Shown: positions 33,268 to 41,584 of the stretch, in pieces
How positions within the stretch are numbered: position 1 is the first letter of the stretch
Layout: each line of letters starts with the position of its first letter
Source: Candidatus Avelusimicrobium intestinipullorum
GTDB taxonomy: Bacteria; Elusimicrobiota; Elusimicrobia; Elusimicrobiales; Elusimicrobiaceae
Length of the DNA stretch: 64,000 nucleotides
NCBI GenBank assembly: GCA_944324635.1
Contig: CALUXC010000002.1
Span: 62,001-126,000, forward strand
Direction: 5' to 3'
The notes under the pieces: model-generated
What the model was told of the DNA's origin: nothing
The model's input: the letters and a program-made list of their open reading frames with translations, nothing else
Database searches by the model: none
Program-made: the position numbers and the translations under genes

Positions 33268-33294
33268 TCCCCGGTTTAAAAGCCGGGGATTTTG
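33268..33294. terminator. Intrinsic terminator, usable from both sides
   Basis: ATCCCCGG and CCGGGGAT pair around TTTAAAAG, with a T-run to the right and A/T to the left. It lies just past the stop of the gene at 33300. Confidence 0.75.
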
Positions 33295-33299
33295 TTTGA

Positions 33300-34109
33300 C
33301 TAATATTGGGCTACTTTTTCTAGATATGTTTTTTGAAATTTAACGAGCACATTCCATAAACCCATTTGCCCGAAACACCATAACAAGAGTCCAATATTGG
33401 GAGAACGATAATGTGACTGGGCAATTTTCCATGCCTGTGCTGAGGAAAGCTTCTTTCCCTGCTTCGTTAAAAAATACGCGTATGTTATAGGATCCTTTTT
33501 CTTGAATTGAGATACAAGATTTTTATCCACTTGTATGAGTTTTCCAAATAATTTTCTTTGTTGCCAGTCGGATAATTCTGGAAGTATCGATTTATAATTT
33601 TTTATCAAAAACTCTAGCGGAAAATGATCTAATATAACTTTGGCACAAGTATCACTTGGTGTTTTATTCCAAATTTTCCAAACAATATCTGTATATTCTA
33701 CATTCCAGTTTTTCAGCAGAATTTTTAATGCACGTTCCCTAACCAGTGTATATTTGGAAGATAGGAATAGGGAAAGAATTGATTTTTGCTCTTCTTTAGC
33801 TAAATGAGGGTATAAGCAAGTAATGACAAATGCGCAGGAATCTCTTTTCGGGAAAGATGGCATTGATATTTTTTTCAATAAATTGGAAATTAAAACTTTA
33901 TGAGTCGACATCTGTTTGTTTTCAATATCGCGAGCTATTTTTTTTACCACCACCTTACGAATATCGGGCGATTGTTTGAATGACAAAGCGAACATCATGC
34001 ATGCTTGCTTAGGCGAAAGAGTATTAATAAGAGCTGAAAGAAAAGTTGAATATGGTGGAATATAGGGTTTTTCGATAAAAAATTTATTTATATATTCTAC
34101 TTTGTCCAT
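33300..34109 (-). CDS. HEAT-like helical protein, unknown
   Basis: 269 residues, all helix by composition, with repeated Leu/Lys-rich helix pairs such as LFLSSKYTLVRERALKILLKNWN and LSDWQQRKLFGKLIQVDKN that look like HEAT/ARM repeats. No signal or membrane segment. Not recognised as a named family. It follows the gene at 34159 by 49 nt on the same strand, so it is probably the second gene of a two-gene unit within the island. Confidence 0.65.
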   Translation of the reverse strand: MDKVEYINKFFIEKPYIPPYSTFLSALINTLSPKQACMMFALSFKQSPDIRKVVVKKIARDIENKQMSTHKVLISNLLKKISMPSFPKRDSCAFVITCLYPHLAKEEQKSILSLFLSSKYTLVRERALKILLKNWNVEYTDIVWKIWNKTPSDTCAKVILDHFPLEFLIKNYKSILPELSDWQQRKLFGKLIQVDKNLVSQFKKKDPITYAYFLTKQGKKLSSAQAWKIAQSHYRSPNIGLLLWCFGQMGLWNVLVKFQKTYLEKVAQY

Positions 34110-34158
34110 ATACGCATCTCCTAATTGTTACATATCTTGAAATTGCTTGAATTGTAAG

Positions 34159-35490
34159 CTACTTATTGATTTTCTTTTTATTCTTCAATTTCCATAGAAA
34201 GAAATATTTGTTTTCTTTTTTTGCTTGATTTTCTTCTAATAATTCAACGACTTTATTTTGAGCTCCATGCATAATATTAGAAATTCCACCAGATAACGAT
34301 ACAGCCTGTCCAACTGAACCAATTATTCCATTCATTGCACACACTCCTAATGTGGAGAGCATAACCAATGAGGAACCAAGCCATTTCTGCAATCTTCCTT
34401 CTCGTGCAAAATTAATTTTAGCTTCTAGTTCTGTGAGTTGTGGATATATTTCTTGGTCATATAATGTTTTTAAATTTATTGAATTAGAATGTTTCTGTTC
34501 CAAAAAATTTGTTACTGCATTTCTGTATCTATTGAAAGCATCTTTTTCTTCCTCGCGTAAATGCAAGATATTTTCTAAAGAAACACCGCCAATTATAGGT
34601 AAGTCACAATTGTCTGGTACAACTAATCCTTGCTTTAATATTTTACCCTCAGTTTCGTTAGACGATAAGAATTGGGCAATTCGCACATCCAGGGGCACAT
34701 CAGTAATCATTTTGGCATTATAAATTTCGGAATGAGCAGCCGTTGAATAGGATTCTGCTAAAGATTCTAATATCAAATCGTTTAATAATTTTTGTTTAAT
34801 CTTTTTTTGCCGAATAACATTTCCATCTTTATAATAAGCTAAATCTGGGAAATATCTCATAGGAAAAGTCTTGATTAAATGCCCGTGAGGCACTATCCCA
34901 TCTAAATTTGAAAATGCAATAGAGACGGTTCCAGGGAAATCATAATGTACACTCATAGAAGCTTGATTAAGGTACTGACTGGCTAACTTCCCTAAGCCAA
35001 AAGGACTTTGTTCTGTTAAACATTTACGTAAACAATCACGACATATCCCAACATTTTCCATTCGAATATGAATAATTCCGACATTGATTAGAGATGCATA
35101 AGTTAGGAGCAAAGCGAGTCTCTTTCTAAGTTCCTCAATCAAATCACATATTATTTGTTCATCACTATAATCAATTTTTTCAAATGAGATGGGATCCCAA
35201 CTCAAATATACAATGTCTGCATATAAACTTGCAAACAGAGAAAATGTTTGTGCTCTCCTGATTTTGCAGTTTATTTCATTACATCCGCCGATACCTGATA
35301 AATCGGGATTTGGAAAAAACATAAAAGGTGTGTAAGTCTGGTTCGAATCAGCGTCTTCTATAATATTTTGTATATCTTTTGTTAGGGAAACTATGTGTTC
35401 TATTGAATTCGTTTGCAAAAAAGAATCTAATGTTTCGTAATTTGTAATTTGTTGCTTGTGCAAACATTCAACAATAGCATGTTTTTTCAT
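34159..35490 (-). CDS. Large unrecognised protein with C-terminal membrane segments
   Basis: 443 residues. The N-terminal 200 residues hold GIGGCNEINCKIRRAQTF and GICRDCLRKCL, four to five Cys that could bind metal. The middle is mixed. The end has an amphipathic helix (LTELEAKINFAREGRLQKW), two hydrophobic Gly-rich segments (about 378-412, LVMLSTLGVCAMNGIIGSVGQ) and a Lys-rich tail. The layout, a soluble sensor-like part with a terminal hydrophobic hairpin, is often seen in membrane-acting defence effectors; that is only an analogy. GGTAG precedes the ATG. First gene of a pair with 33300. Confidence 0.6.
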   Translation of the reverse strand: MKKHAIVECLHKQQITNYETLDSFLQTNSIEHIVSLTKDIQNIIEDADSNQTYTPFMFFPNPDLSGIGGCNEINCKIRRAQTFSLFASLYADIVYLSWDPISFEKIDYSDEQIICDLIEELRKRLALLLTYASLINVGIIHIRMENVGICRDCLRKCLTEQSPFGLGKLASQYLNQASMSVHYDFPGTVSIAFSNLDGIVPHGHLIKTFPMRYFPDLAYYKDGNVIRQKKIKQKLLNDLILESLAESYSTAAHSEIYNAKMITDVPLDVRIAQFLSSNETEGKILKQGLVVPDNCDLPIIGGVSLENILHLREEEKDAFNRYRNAVTNFLEQKHSNSINLKTLYDQEIYPQLTELEAKINFAREGRLQKWLGSSLVMLSTLGVCAMNGIIGSVGQAVSLSGGISNIMHGAQNKVVELLEENQAKKENKYFFLWKLKNKKKINK

Positions 35491-35581
35491 TTTTTTCTAC
35501 CTTCCTATTTTTTTCTAAGAGTATTATACAAAAAATACTATTTCGTACTATTGTATGATAATTATTTTAAGTTATATTTTA

Positions 35582-35594
35582 TATCGTAACGATA
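35582..35594. promoter_or_regulatory. 13-bp perfect inverted repeat, possible operator
   Basis: TATCGTAACGATA in the gap between the divergent genes at 35490 (minus) and 35692 (plus), 16 nt before the -35 of the plus promoter. Confidence 0.45.
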
Positions 35595-35609
35595 ATCTTC
35601 ATTTATAAC

Positions 35610-35639
35610 TTGACTTCTCTCCCTATAAGAGCGTATATG
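35610..35639 (+). promoter_or_regulatory. Promoter of the small-gene operon
   Basis: TTGACT at 35610-35615 and TATATG at 35634-35639 with 18 nt between, 53 nt before the ATG at 35692, which has AGGAGA upstream. Confidence 0.55.
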
Positions 35640-35691
35640 TAGTACGGGACGAAATCCCCGAATAGAAATGCAAACTTATAGGAGAACGAAA

Positions 35692-36033
35692 ATGCCAAAG
35701 AAACAGCCAGCTTGTAGTAAAAGCTCAAAGACTAAAACGCAATCCATCACCTGTGCCGCAAGAGTAACGCCCATTAAGGCCACCTTAGAGAGTGTAATTG
35801 CTAACCCTACCATACTTAAAAAACCCAAGGACCCTAGACTTCCAGCCGTAGGCACTAAGTTTGTAAAGCGTTTTAAGGGCAAGGACCTGGAAATTGAAGT
35901 AAAAGAAAATGGTTTGTATTGGGAAGGGAAGTGTTATAAATCCCTTTCCGGTTTAGCTATGGCCATTACGGAGTACCCAATTAGCGGTTATGTATTTTTC
36001 CACAAGGAGATATTGGAATGGCAGAAAAAATAG
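35692..36033 (+). CDS. Second DUF2924-like protein
   Basis: 113 residues. The N-terminus is basic and disordered (KKQPACSKSSKTKTQS). The C-terminal part, GTKFVKRFKGKDLEIEVKENGLYWEGKCYKSLSGLAMAIT, has the same KxLSxxAxxIT motif and length as the DUF2924 protein at 21927. It lacks that protein's N-terminal helical domain. AGGAGAACGAAAATG fixes the start; a longer frame from 35668 is possible. It opens a run of overlapping short genes and probably acts in maintenance or excision of the element. Confidence 0.7.
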   Translation: MPKKQPACSKSSKTKTQSITCAARVTPIKATLESVIANPTILKKPKDPRLPAVGTKFVKRFKGKDLEIEVKENGLYWEGKCYKSLSGLAMAITEYPISGYVFFHKEILEWQKK

Positions 36034-36254
36034 AGAAAGATGCAATTCGGGCAACCGTTGGAATGCTCCGCATTAATTACCCCAAAGGGACTAGGGTGGA
36101 GTTGATGAAAATGGATGATATACAAGCTCCGCCCATAGGGACACAAGGCACTGTAACCGGAGTGGACGATATAGGGACCATTATGGTGGACTGGGATAAC
36201 GGAAGTAAATTAGGAGTGGTGCTAGGAGAGGATATATGCCGGAAGATAAAATAA
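36018..36254 (+). CDS. DUF4314 protein
   Basis: 78 residues. PKGTRVELMKMDDIQAPPIGTQGTVTGVDDIGTIMVDWDNGSKLGVVLGEDICRKI is the DUF4314 beta-barrel pattern, common in conjugative and phage-like elements; role unknown. It overlaps the DUF2924 gene by 16 nt and the next gene by 19 nt. Confidence 0.8.
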   Translation: MAEKIEKDAIRATVGMLRINYPKGTRVELMKMDDIQAPPIGTQGTVTGVDDIGTIMVDWDNGSKLGVVLGEDICRKIK

Positions 36255-36496
36255 ACGGATTGAAATGCGTTAGTTGGACATATACCGTACACGCAGAAGA
36301 TAAGATTGGGAATAGCATAGACCTCAGACATATAGGCCGTTTTGATACTCCCACTAAGGCAAGCACCTACATACGGGAAAATGGTGGTCATTGGGAGTTC
36401 TTTAGCAACTTTCAAACCTGCGAGCCAAATACCACAGCACGAGAACAATTATTAAATGTGTTTGGTAATAAAAAAACTAAACGGAGAACAGCGTAA
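36236..36496 (+). CDS. Small hypothetical protein of the element
   Basis: 86 residues, acidic to mixed, no signal or membrane helix. Contains SWTYTVHAEDKIGNSIDL and an end rich in Lys and Arg. Not recognised. It overlaps DUF4314 and shares its operon; GGAGAGGAT precedes the start. Confidence 0.65.
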   Translation: MPEDKINGLKCVSWTYTVHAEDKIGNSIDLRHIGRFDTPTKASTYIRENGGHWEFFSNFQTCEPNTTAREQLLNVFGNKKTKRRTA

Positions 36497-36497
36497 T

Positions 36498-36716
36498 ATG
36501 ACCGAAAAAGAGAAATTAGAAGTAATTAAACATTCTTACGAAGTATTGCAGAGTCTCGTGAAAGACCTTACGGAAAGAGTAAAGGACGCCAAGGACGGTA
36601 TTGCCACATCGGACCAAAACCTGATAATGGGTAGCTTGTATGGGTTGGATTGCACCGCAGAGCGCATAAAAAATGTTTACGCGGTAATGACCTATCTACA
36701 TACCAATCGAGGTTAA
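36498..36716 (+). CDS. Small helical hypothetical protein
   Basis: 72 residues, almost entirely helical with heptad-like spacing (EVLQSLVKDLTERVKDAKDG), so perhaps a dimer. The start at 36498 follows CGGAGAA; an in-frame ATG at 36456 lies inside the previous gene. Function unknown. Confidence 0.65.
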   Translation: MTEKEKLEVIKHSYEVLQSLVKDLTERVKDAKDGIATSDQNLIMGSLYGLDCTAERIKNVYAVMTYLHTNRG

Positions 36717-36718
36717 AT

Positions 36719-36862
36719 ATGCCCAAGACACGCCGAAAATGCCCAAACTGTGGCCGATACATGGTAGGTTACCCTGCTATAAGCCGGAAGGATAACAAGA
36801 CGGAAATCTGTAGCACATGTGGATTACTGGAAGCACTAGATGCCTATATAAATAGGGGCTAG
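36719..36862 (+). CDS. 47-residue zinc-ribbon protein
   Basis: MPKTRRKCPNCGRYMVGYPA...EICSTCG. Two CxxC pairs (CPNC and CSTC, 25 residues apart) form a likely zinc ribbon. The ATG at 36719 comes 2 nt after the preceding stop, so it belongs to the same operon. Short DNA- or RNA-binding accessory proteins of this kind are common in integrative elements. Confidence 0.7.
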   Translation: MPKTRRKCPNCGRYMVGYPAISRKDNKTEICSTCGLLEALDAYINRG

Positions 36863-37351
36863 AAATTAATCTAATCCCTTGCCCTTCCTGCCTAAAGAAA
36901 GCGGATGTACTAGCAAACCTTACCAGGAGTCCTAGCATTTTCCTATTCCAAATATGGCTTTAATTCTTCTAAAGTAAAATTGAAAGATTTTACCTCTTAT
37001 TCAAGGCATTTAAATTACAACAATTATAAATCCCTGAAAACAGAGTTGGAATTAAGAATTTTGGGCTAAATTTTCTATTAATTCCCTGTTTTGTTTTTAG
37101 GGAATTTATACAAGTTGTATAGGGGAAACAGGGCAAAAAATGGCTCAAAAAACCCTAAAAATTAACATTTTCCCTGTATTTTCCCTGCATATCAGGGAAT
37201 TTAACCCATAAAATACAGCATATTGCTGCCTACACTACACACTCCGTAATTTTTCTCCCCTTCGGCAAGCTTTCCCCCGTTTTATTTCTCTGCCCGAAAG
37301 ACCTATCAAGAAACAGGCCTTTTGGCCCTGTCGGGCTTTTTTTCAAAACGA
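36863..37351. other. Right-end noncoding region with TTCCCTG inverted repeats
   Basis: No gene. AATTCCCT...AGGGAATT (about 37078-37108) and TTCCCTG-CATAT-CAGGGAA (about 37178-37199) are two related inverted repeats, with further CCCTG copies near 37030 and 37176. Sequence becomes GC-richer after about 37250, where the host-like region begins with hairpins ACAGGCC...GGCCCTGT. The island's right end should lie here; the exact att site is not resolved. Confidence 0.5.
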
Positions 37352-37357
37352 TACAAT
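37352..37357 (+). promoter_or_regulatory. -10 box 8 nt before a start codon
   Basis: TACAAT ends at 37357 and the ATG is at 37366; no ribosome binding site fits well between (AAGAG overlaps the predicted start of transcription). Confidence 0.4.
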
Positions 37358-37365
37358 AATAAGAG

Positions 37366-38217
37366 ATGAAAAAATTATTGTCTGCGTTGTTTTTATTCCT
37401 TTTTTTCTGTCTGCCCTTCGCGCCAACAGCCCACGCCAAAGTGTATTGGATCGGGCGCGACATTGACATGGCCCTTCAATTTGGCATTCACACCAAAAAA
37501 GATTGGCGCATGTTTCGCCTGTATGGGCACTCCCTATTGGTGATTATTCCCGATAACCCCACCGCTTTTGCCAAGCTCTACAACCTCCTCCGCCCACAAG
37601 CCTATTTTACCGAACTGGAAAAAGATTTTGGCCACGGCTACAAAGGGTTTATCCTTGCGGCCTATGCCGAAGGAGGCACCCGCCTAATTGGCCACGCAGA
37701 CGGCTACCTGCAAGCCCACATCAACGCCCCGCGAGAAATGGAATCCGTGCGGGACTTTTTTGCCCAAACCGATAACGGCAAATGGAATTTTGCGTTTGGG
37801 GAAGTGTTTTCTCCCTATCAAGATGAAATTTTCGCCCTGCGGCTGCTGCGTTCCGCCCAATATTACATAGCCTACACGCGCCGCCGCCCGCTGGGGTACG
37901 GCACGTTTAATTCCGCCTTTGAAAAATATCTCAAAAAACGTCCGGACATCGCCGTCAACTGTAACGCTTTTGCCTACTCGCTGGTCCGCTATGCGGGCGC
38001 CGTTAAAGGGCCGGACCTCTATTCCCTGCGCGCAATGCCTGGCATCGCCAATTTATTGCCCGCTTCGTTATTTTTGCCGCGGCCAAATCAGGCAAAGCTA
38101 TCCTCTTGGAGCCTCTACACGCCCCTTCCTTACAAACGGGCCATTCGCCGCCTGCATCTTCAAAAAGCGGCCACCCGCACGATTAAAAACGATTTGCAAA
38201 CAAAAAAGCTAAAATAA
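37366..38217 (+). CDS. Secreted protein, unknown, possible papain-like fold
   Basis: 283 residues with a signal peptide (about 1-23, cut after AHA). The mature part has GHSLLVIIPDN near 55, FGEVFSPYQDEIFALRLLRSAQYY, and NCNAFAYSLVRYAG near 204. A His followed by a late NC-x-AF motif is reminiscent of NlpC/P60-like or LRAT-like permuted papain folds, but this is not certain. It is the first host gene right of the island and lies 8 nt before the MBL gene. Confidence 0.6.
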   Translation: MKKLLSALFLFLFFCLPFAPTAHAKVYWIGRDIDMALQFGIHTKKDWRMFRLYGHSLLVIIPDNPTAFAKLYNLLRPQAYFTELEKDFGHGYKGFILAAYAEGGTRLIGHADGYLQAHINAPREMESVRDFFAQTDNGKWNFAFGEVFSPYQDEIFALRLLRSAQYYIAYTRRRPLGYGTFNSAFEKYLKKRPDIAVNCNAFAYSLVRYAGAVKGPDLYSLRAMPGIANLLPASLFLPRPNQAKLSSWSLYTPLPYKRAIRRLHLQKAATRTIKNDLQTKKLK

Positions 38218-38225
38218 AAATACTT

Positions 38226-39029
38226 ATGGCAAGCAAAATCATTTTCCTCGGCACGGGCAATGCGCTCGTCACCAAATGCTACAACACCTGTTTTGCGTTG
38301 CAAAACGGAGAAGAATTTTTCTTAACGGACGCCGGCGGCGGCAACGGTATTCTGGCCCAACTGGAAAAAGCGTCCATTCCCGTTACGCAGGTACATTCTC
38401 TTTTTCTTACGCACAGCCACACGGACCATATCTTAGGCGTTATTTGGGTAATCCGCCTGGCGGCTTCGCTCTTTACGCGCGGCAAACACACGGGGCTGAC
38501 CATTTACTGCCACGACGAATGCGAGGAAAAACTGCGCGCCTTTTGCCGCATGACGCTAACCGCCAAACTGCAGGCCGTGCTGGACAACGGCATTCGCTTC
38601 GTCCGCCTGCAAGACGGAGGTAATTTTTCCGCAAGCGGTTTTGCCTGTACTGCTTTTGATATTCACTCCACAAAAACCAAACAGTTTGGTTACCGCGCCG
38701 TACTGCCAGACGGGCAAACCCTTGTTTGCCTGGGGGACGAGCCCTACAACCCCCTCTGCCAGCAATACGCGCAACAGGCGGATTGGCTGTTGTCCGAAGC
38801 GTTTTGCCTTTATTCTCAAAAGGAAGAATTTAAGCCTTATGAAAAACACCACAGCACCGCGCTGGACGCCGCCCGCACCGCACGGGAGCTAAACGCCAAA
38901 AATCTGATTTTGTACCACACGCAAGACGACTGCCTGCCCGAACGCAAGCGCCTCTACACCGCCGAGGCCAGCCGAGAATTTGCGGGCCGCGTGTTGGTGC
39001 CGGACGATTTGGAAACCGTCCTATTATAA
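38226..39029 (+). CDS. MBL-fold hydrolase, RNase Z-like
   Basis: 267 residues. FLGTGNALV at the start, the metal motif LTHSHTDHILG (HxHxDH, about 61-66), a second conserved GDEPYNP (position of the bridging Asp) and a late HHSTALDAA and YHTQDD pair fit the RNase Z/ElaC-type branch of metallo-beta-lactamases, which cleave phosphodiester bonds. Substrate uncertain: cyclic nucleotide phosphodiesterase is an alternative. It follows the previous gene by 8 nt and is cotranscribed. Confidence 0.82.
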   Translation: MASKIIFLGTGNALVTKCYNTCFALQNGEEFFLTDAGGGNGILAQLEKASIPVTQVHSLFLTHSHTDHILGVIWVIRLAASLFTRGKHTGLTIYCHDECEEKLRAFCRMTLTAKLQAVLDNGIRFVRLQDGGNFSASGFACTAFDIHSTKTKQFGYRAVLPDGQTLVCLGDEPYNPLCQQYAQQADWLLSEAFCLYSQKEEFKPYEKHHSTALDAARTARELNAKNLILYHTQDDCLPERKRLYTAEASREFAGRVLVPDDLETVLL

Positions 39030-39058
39030 AAAACCCCGCTTTATGCGGGGCTTTTTAT
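39028..39058. terminator. Bidirectional intrinsic terminator
   Basis: AAAAAACCCCGC and GCGGGGCTTTTT pair around TTTAT, between convergent genes. Confidence 0.88.
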
Positions 39059-39079
39059 ATGGCGTTTTCGTAAGCAGAT

Positions 39080-39583
39080 TTATTGTTCTTCTTCGTCAAA
39101 ATCTTCTTCCTCGGCGCGGATAGCCTGGGCAAATTCCGCCCAGGCTTTACCCGGTGCTTCAAAGCTGACGGTCAACCCCGTATTGGAATAAGGGCCGAAC
39201 ACTTTGTCTTCCCCGGCAAAAATATTTTGTTCCAACGTAATTTGCAACAAAAAATCATCGGGGCGGTTATACGAGGAACAACACGCCGCAGGGGGCGGCA
39301 ACGGCCGCATATAGAGCGATACTTTCGGGTCCAGCATCGTCCAATTGTTTTCCTTCCGCTCCGCCAGCGTTTGTGCAATAAAGTCCGACAAATAAATGCT
39401 TTCTTCGTCTTTCAAAGCCACCAATTTTTCCGTCAATGCCGGATTAAAAACACTTTCCCCCTCGCAATACAGCCCCAGCTGATACTCCATAAATTCCCCC
39501 TCACTGCCGGGATTGGACCAAATGGTCAACGGGGATATTTCCAATTCCAAGTGGCCATGTTTGCCAAATTTTATTTTTGCCAT
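39080..39583 (-). CDS. Acidic hypothetical cytoplasmic protein
   Basis: 167 residues ending in an acidic run (AEEEDFDEEEQ). The N-terminus KIKFGKHGHLELEISPLTIW and the PGKAWAEFAQAI end resemble small beta-rich immunity-type proteins such as WapI immunity, but the match is weak. No signal peptide. Upstream AGGAG. It follows the DUF2207 gene's far side and is probably a separate unit; function unknown. Confidence 0.6.
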   Translation of the reverse strand: MAKIKFGKHGHLELEISPLTIWSNPGSEGEFMEYQLGLYCEGESVFNPALTEKLVALKDEESIYLSDFIAQTLAERKENNWTMLDPKVSLYMRPLPPPAACCSSYNRPDDFLLQITLEQNIFAGEDKVFGPYSNTGLTVSFEAPGKAWAEFAQAIRAEEEDFDEEEQ

Positions 39584-39627
39584 AAACGCTCCTTTTTATG
39601 ATGTAAATTCAAAATTTTTCCCACAGT

Positions 39628-41526
39628 TTACCAACCGCCGCCGCCACCGCCGCCGCTTCCGCCGCCGGAAGAACCTCTCCCGCCAAAGCCGGAAGAACTT
39701 CCGCCCGAAGAAGGGGCCGTCATGGCGCCATAAAAACTGCTGTAGAATAAACGGCGGTTTTGGTAAAACGCAAATCCATTGGTGTTTTGGGCTTCCTCCG
39801 CGGCGGCTTCGCCCAGTTCTTTTTGCAAGGCTTCTATCCAGTTATTCTGCACGTTCAACGCCGCCGCGTACGGCAAATACTTGCAGAAAATGCGGGAAGC
39901 GTCCGTCGGGTCCGAAGCAAAAACGCGGTACTTTTCCGCCACTTGCAGATACTCTAAAAATCCTTCTATTTCATTCATAAGCAAACGCCCCTGCACCGTA
40001 TAGCTGCGTATCACATAAAAGAACACCACGCCCGGCACCAACAGGGCCGCCACCAAAAGTCCAATCCCCGGCCCCAGCCACATCACCAGCCCCGCCGCGG
40101 CCCACACATACCAAAACCACTGCGTGCCAAAAAACCGCGGGAACCGGTACCGCAAAAAAGACTGTGCCGTTAGGTAAATCCACGCACTAAAGAAAAGCAC
40201 GGCTTGCAGCATGGAGGACGGCACAAACAATCCGTCCACCGCTTTCATCAACAGGGCCAGCAGCCAACCCATAAAAACAAGCGTGGGAATATTGGCCCAT
40301 AAGTGACGAGAAAAATAGCGGCCTTTTTCCCATTTGGCCAGGGCGTCTTTGACGGCTTTTCCGGCCGCGGCAAATTTTTTGTAATTACTTTGGGACACAG
40401 ACAAAGTTTTGCTGTCTCTAAATAACTCGCTGATAAAACGCAATTCTTCCGGCGGCAGGAACATCGGGGCGGTAGCGTCCGTATGGCGGAGGGTAAAGTC
40501 CCCTTTTTCCTCTTCCACCTGCAAGCACTTTTTCTCCACCAAAGACATCACCACCACCGCCAGCACATCTTGGTCATATTTCATATTCCAAACATATCGT
40601 GTCTGTGCCGGAGAAAGATCCGCCGGCGGTTCAAAACGGCGCAGTACGCGTGCTTTAGGGTCCCGCCCAAGCCAAAACCACATCACTGCATAGTACCCCA
40701 ACAATAGCCCCCACCAAGCAAACAAAGGCCCCGCTTGGGCCGACAAATTATTCCACCCACGGAAGTATTTTTCTTGCCAGCCAGGTTCTTGTATGACGCC
40801 TTTATTCCAAGCCACCGAAATGGTAAATCCTTCCCCGGCTAGCAGCGGGCGGGTGGTGTAGAAAAACGAATGGCCCGACGCCCGTGCATTCGCCTCCCGC
40901 GCGCCCATAATCCCCGTGTAGAGAGACACTCCGTCCGGCAGCACTTCCGCCCCTTCGGGCAAGGTAACCCTTGCAGAAGCCGCCTTAATTAGAAACGGCC
41001 AATCGTTACCCGTCACGTTCCAGTACAGTTCGTCAAAATCTTTTTGAAACCGCACCGTCGTTTTGGCCCTATACGTCAGTTCATACACATGTTTGCCGCG
41101 GGGAATAGTGATGCCTTGCTGGCCGATGTAGAGCTTCTTGGCCGAAGAGCTTTCCTGCAAAGTGTAGGGTTCGGGGCGGCCGTCTCGCCGGACGGAAAGA
41201 ATCTCGTATCCGCCCACGCCCCGATACGGAAGCACGCGAAAAATACCGCGCTGAATACGGTCTCCCTCCGCCTGCACAACCAAGCGCTCCGTCACATTTA
41301 CGGAGGCGTCTTTATTCACCGTAATAAAAGCGTCAAATCGGTCTATATATTCGCTTTGAGGCGCCGCCCAGGCACAAGGTGCGCCCAGCAAACACAAACC
41401 CGCCAACCCCAGGAAGGATTTCCTCAAAACGCTTGTTCCATGAGCTTGAAAAAAGCGTAACCAGGCACCTAAAAGGTGCCCAAAAGCAGACCAAAAACAT
41501 GTTCTTATTACGAGGGAGCTGTTCAT
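39628..41526 (-). CDS. DUF2207 membrane protein with Gly-rich tail
   Basis: 632 residues in the frame. A signal sequence (RKSFLGLAGLCLLGAPCAWA) is followed by an extracytoplasmic beta domain (about 60-230; RFDAFITVNKDASVNVTERL, GIFRVLPYRG), a membrane helix, a cytoplasmic part, two to four more helices, and a C-terminal run of Gly and Ser ending GGGGGGGW, typical of DUF2207. The first 35 residues do not look like a signal, so a TTG at residue 36 may be the true start. Function of the family is unknown; it is in the inner membrane. Confidence 0.85.
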   Translation of the reverse strand: MNSSLVIRTCFWSAFGHLLGAWLRFFQAHGTSVLRKSFLGLAGLCLLGAPCAWAAPQSEYIDRFDAFITVNKDASVNVTERLVVQAEGDRIQRGIFRVLPYRGVGGYEILSVRRDGRPEPYTLQESSSAKKLYIGQQGITIPRGKHVYELTYRAKTTVRFQKDFDELYWNVTGNDWPFLIKAASARVTLPEGAEVLPDGVSLYTGIMGAREANARASGHSFFYTTRPLLAGEGFTISVAWNKGVIQEPGWQEKYFRGWNNLSAQAGPLFAWWGLLLGYYAVMWFWLGRDPKARVLRRFEPPADLSPAQTRYVWNMKYDQDVLAVVVMSLVEKKCLQVEEEKGDFTLRHTDATAPMFLPPEELRFISELFRDSKTLSVSQSNYKKFAAAGKAVKDALAKWEKGRYFSRHLWANIPTLVFMGWLLALLMKAVDGLFVPSSMLQAVLFFSAWIYLTAQSFLRYRFPRFFGTQWFWYVWAAAGLVMWLGPGIGLLVAALLVPGVVFFYVIRSYTVQGRLLMNEIEGFLEYLQVAEKYRVFASDPTDASRIFCKYLPYAAALNVQNNWIEALQKELGEAAAEEAQNTNGFAFYQNRRLFYSSFYGAMTAPSSGGSSSGFGGRGSSGGGSGGGGGGGW

Positions 41527-41584
41527 ATTAGTTTTATTATATTTATTTTCAGTCCTTTTTGATAGAATATAGGAAAGGATTTCT

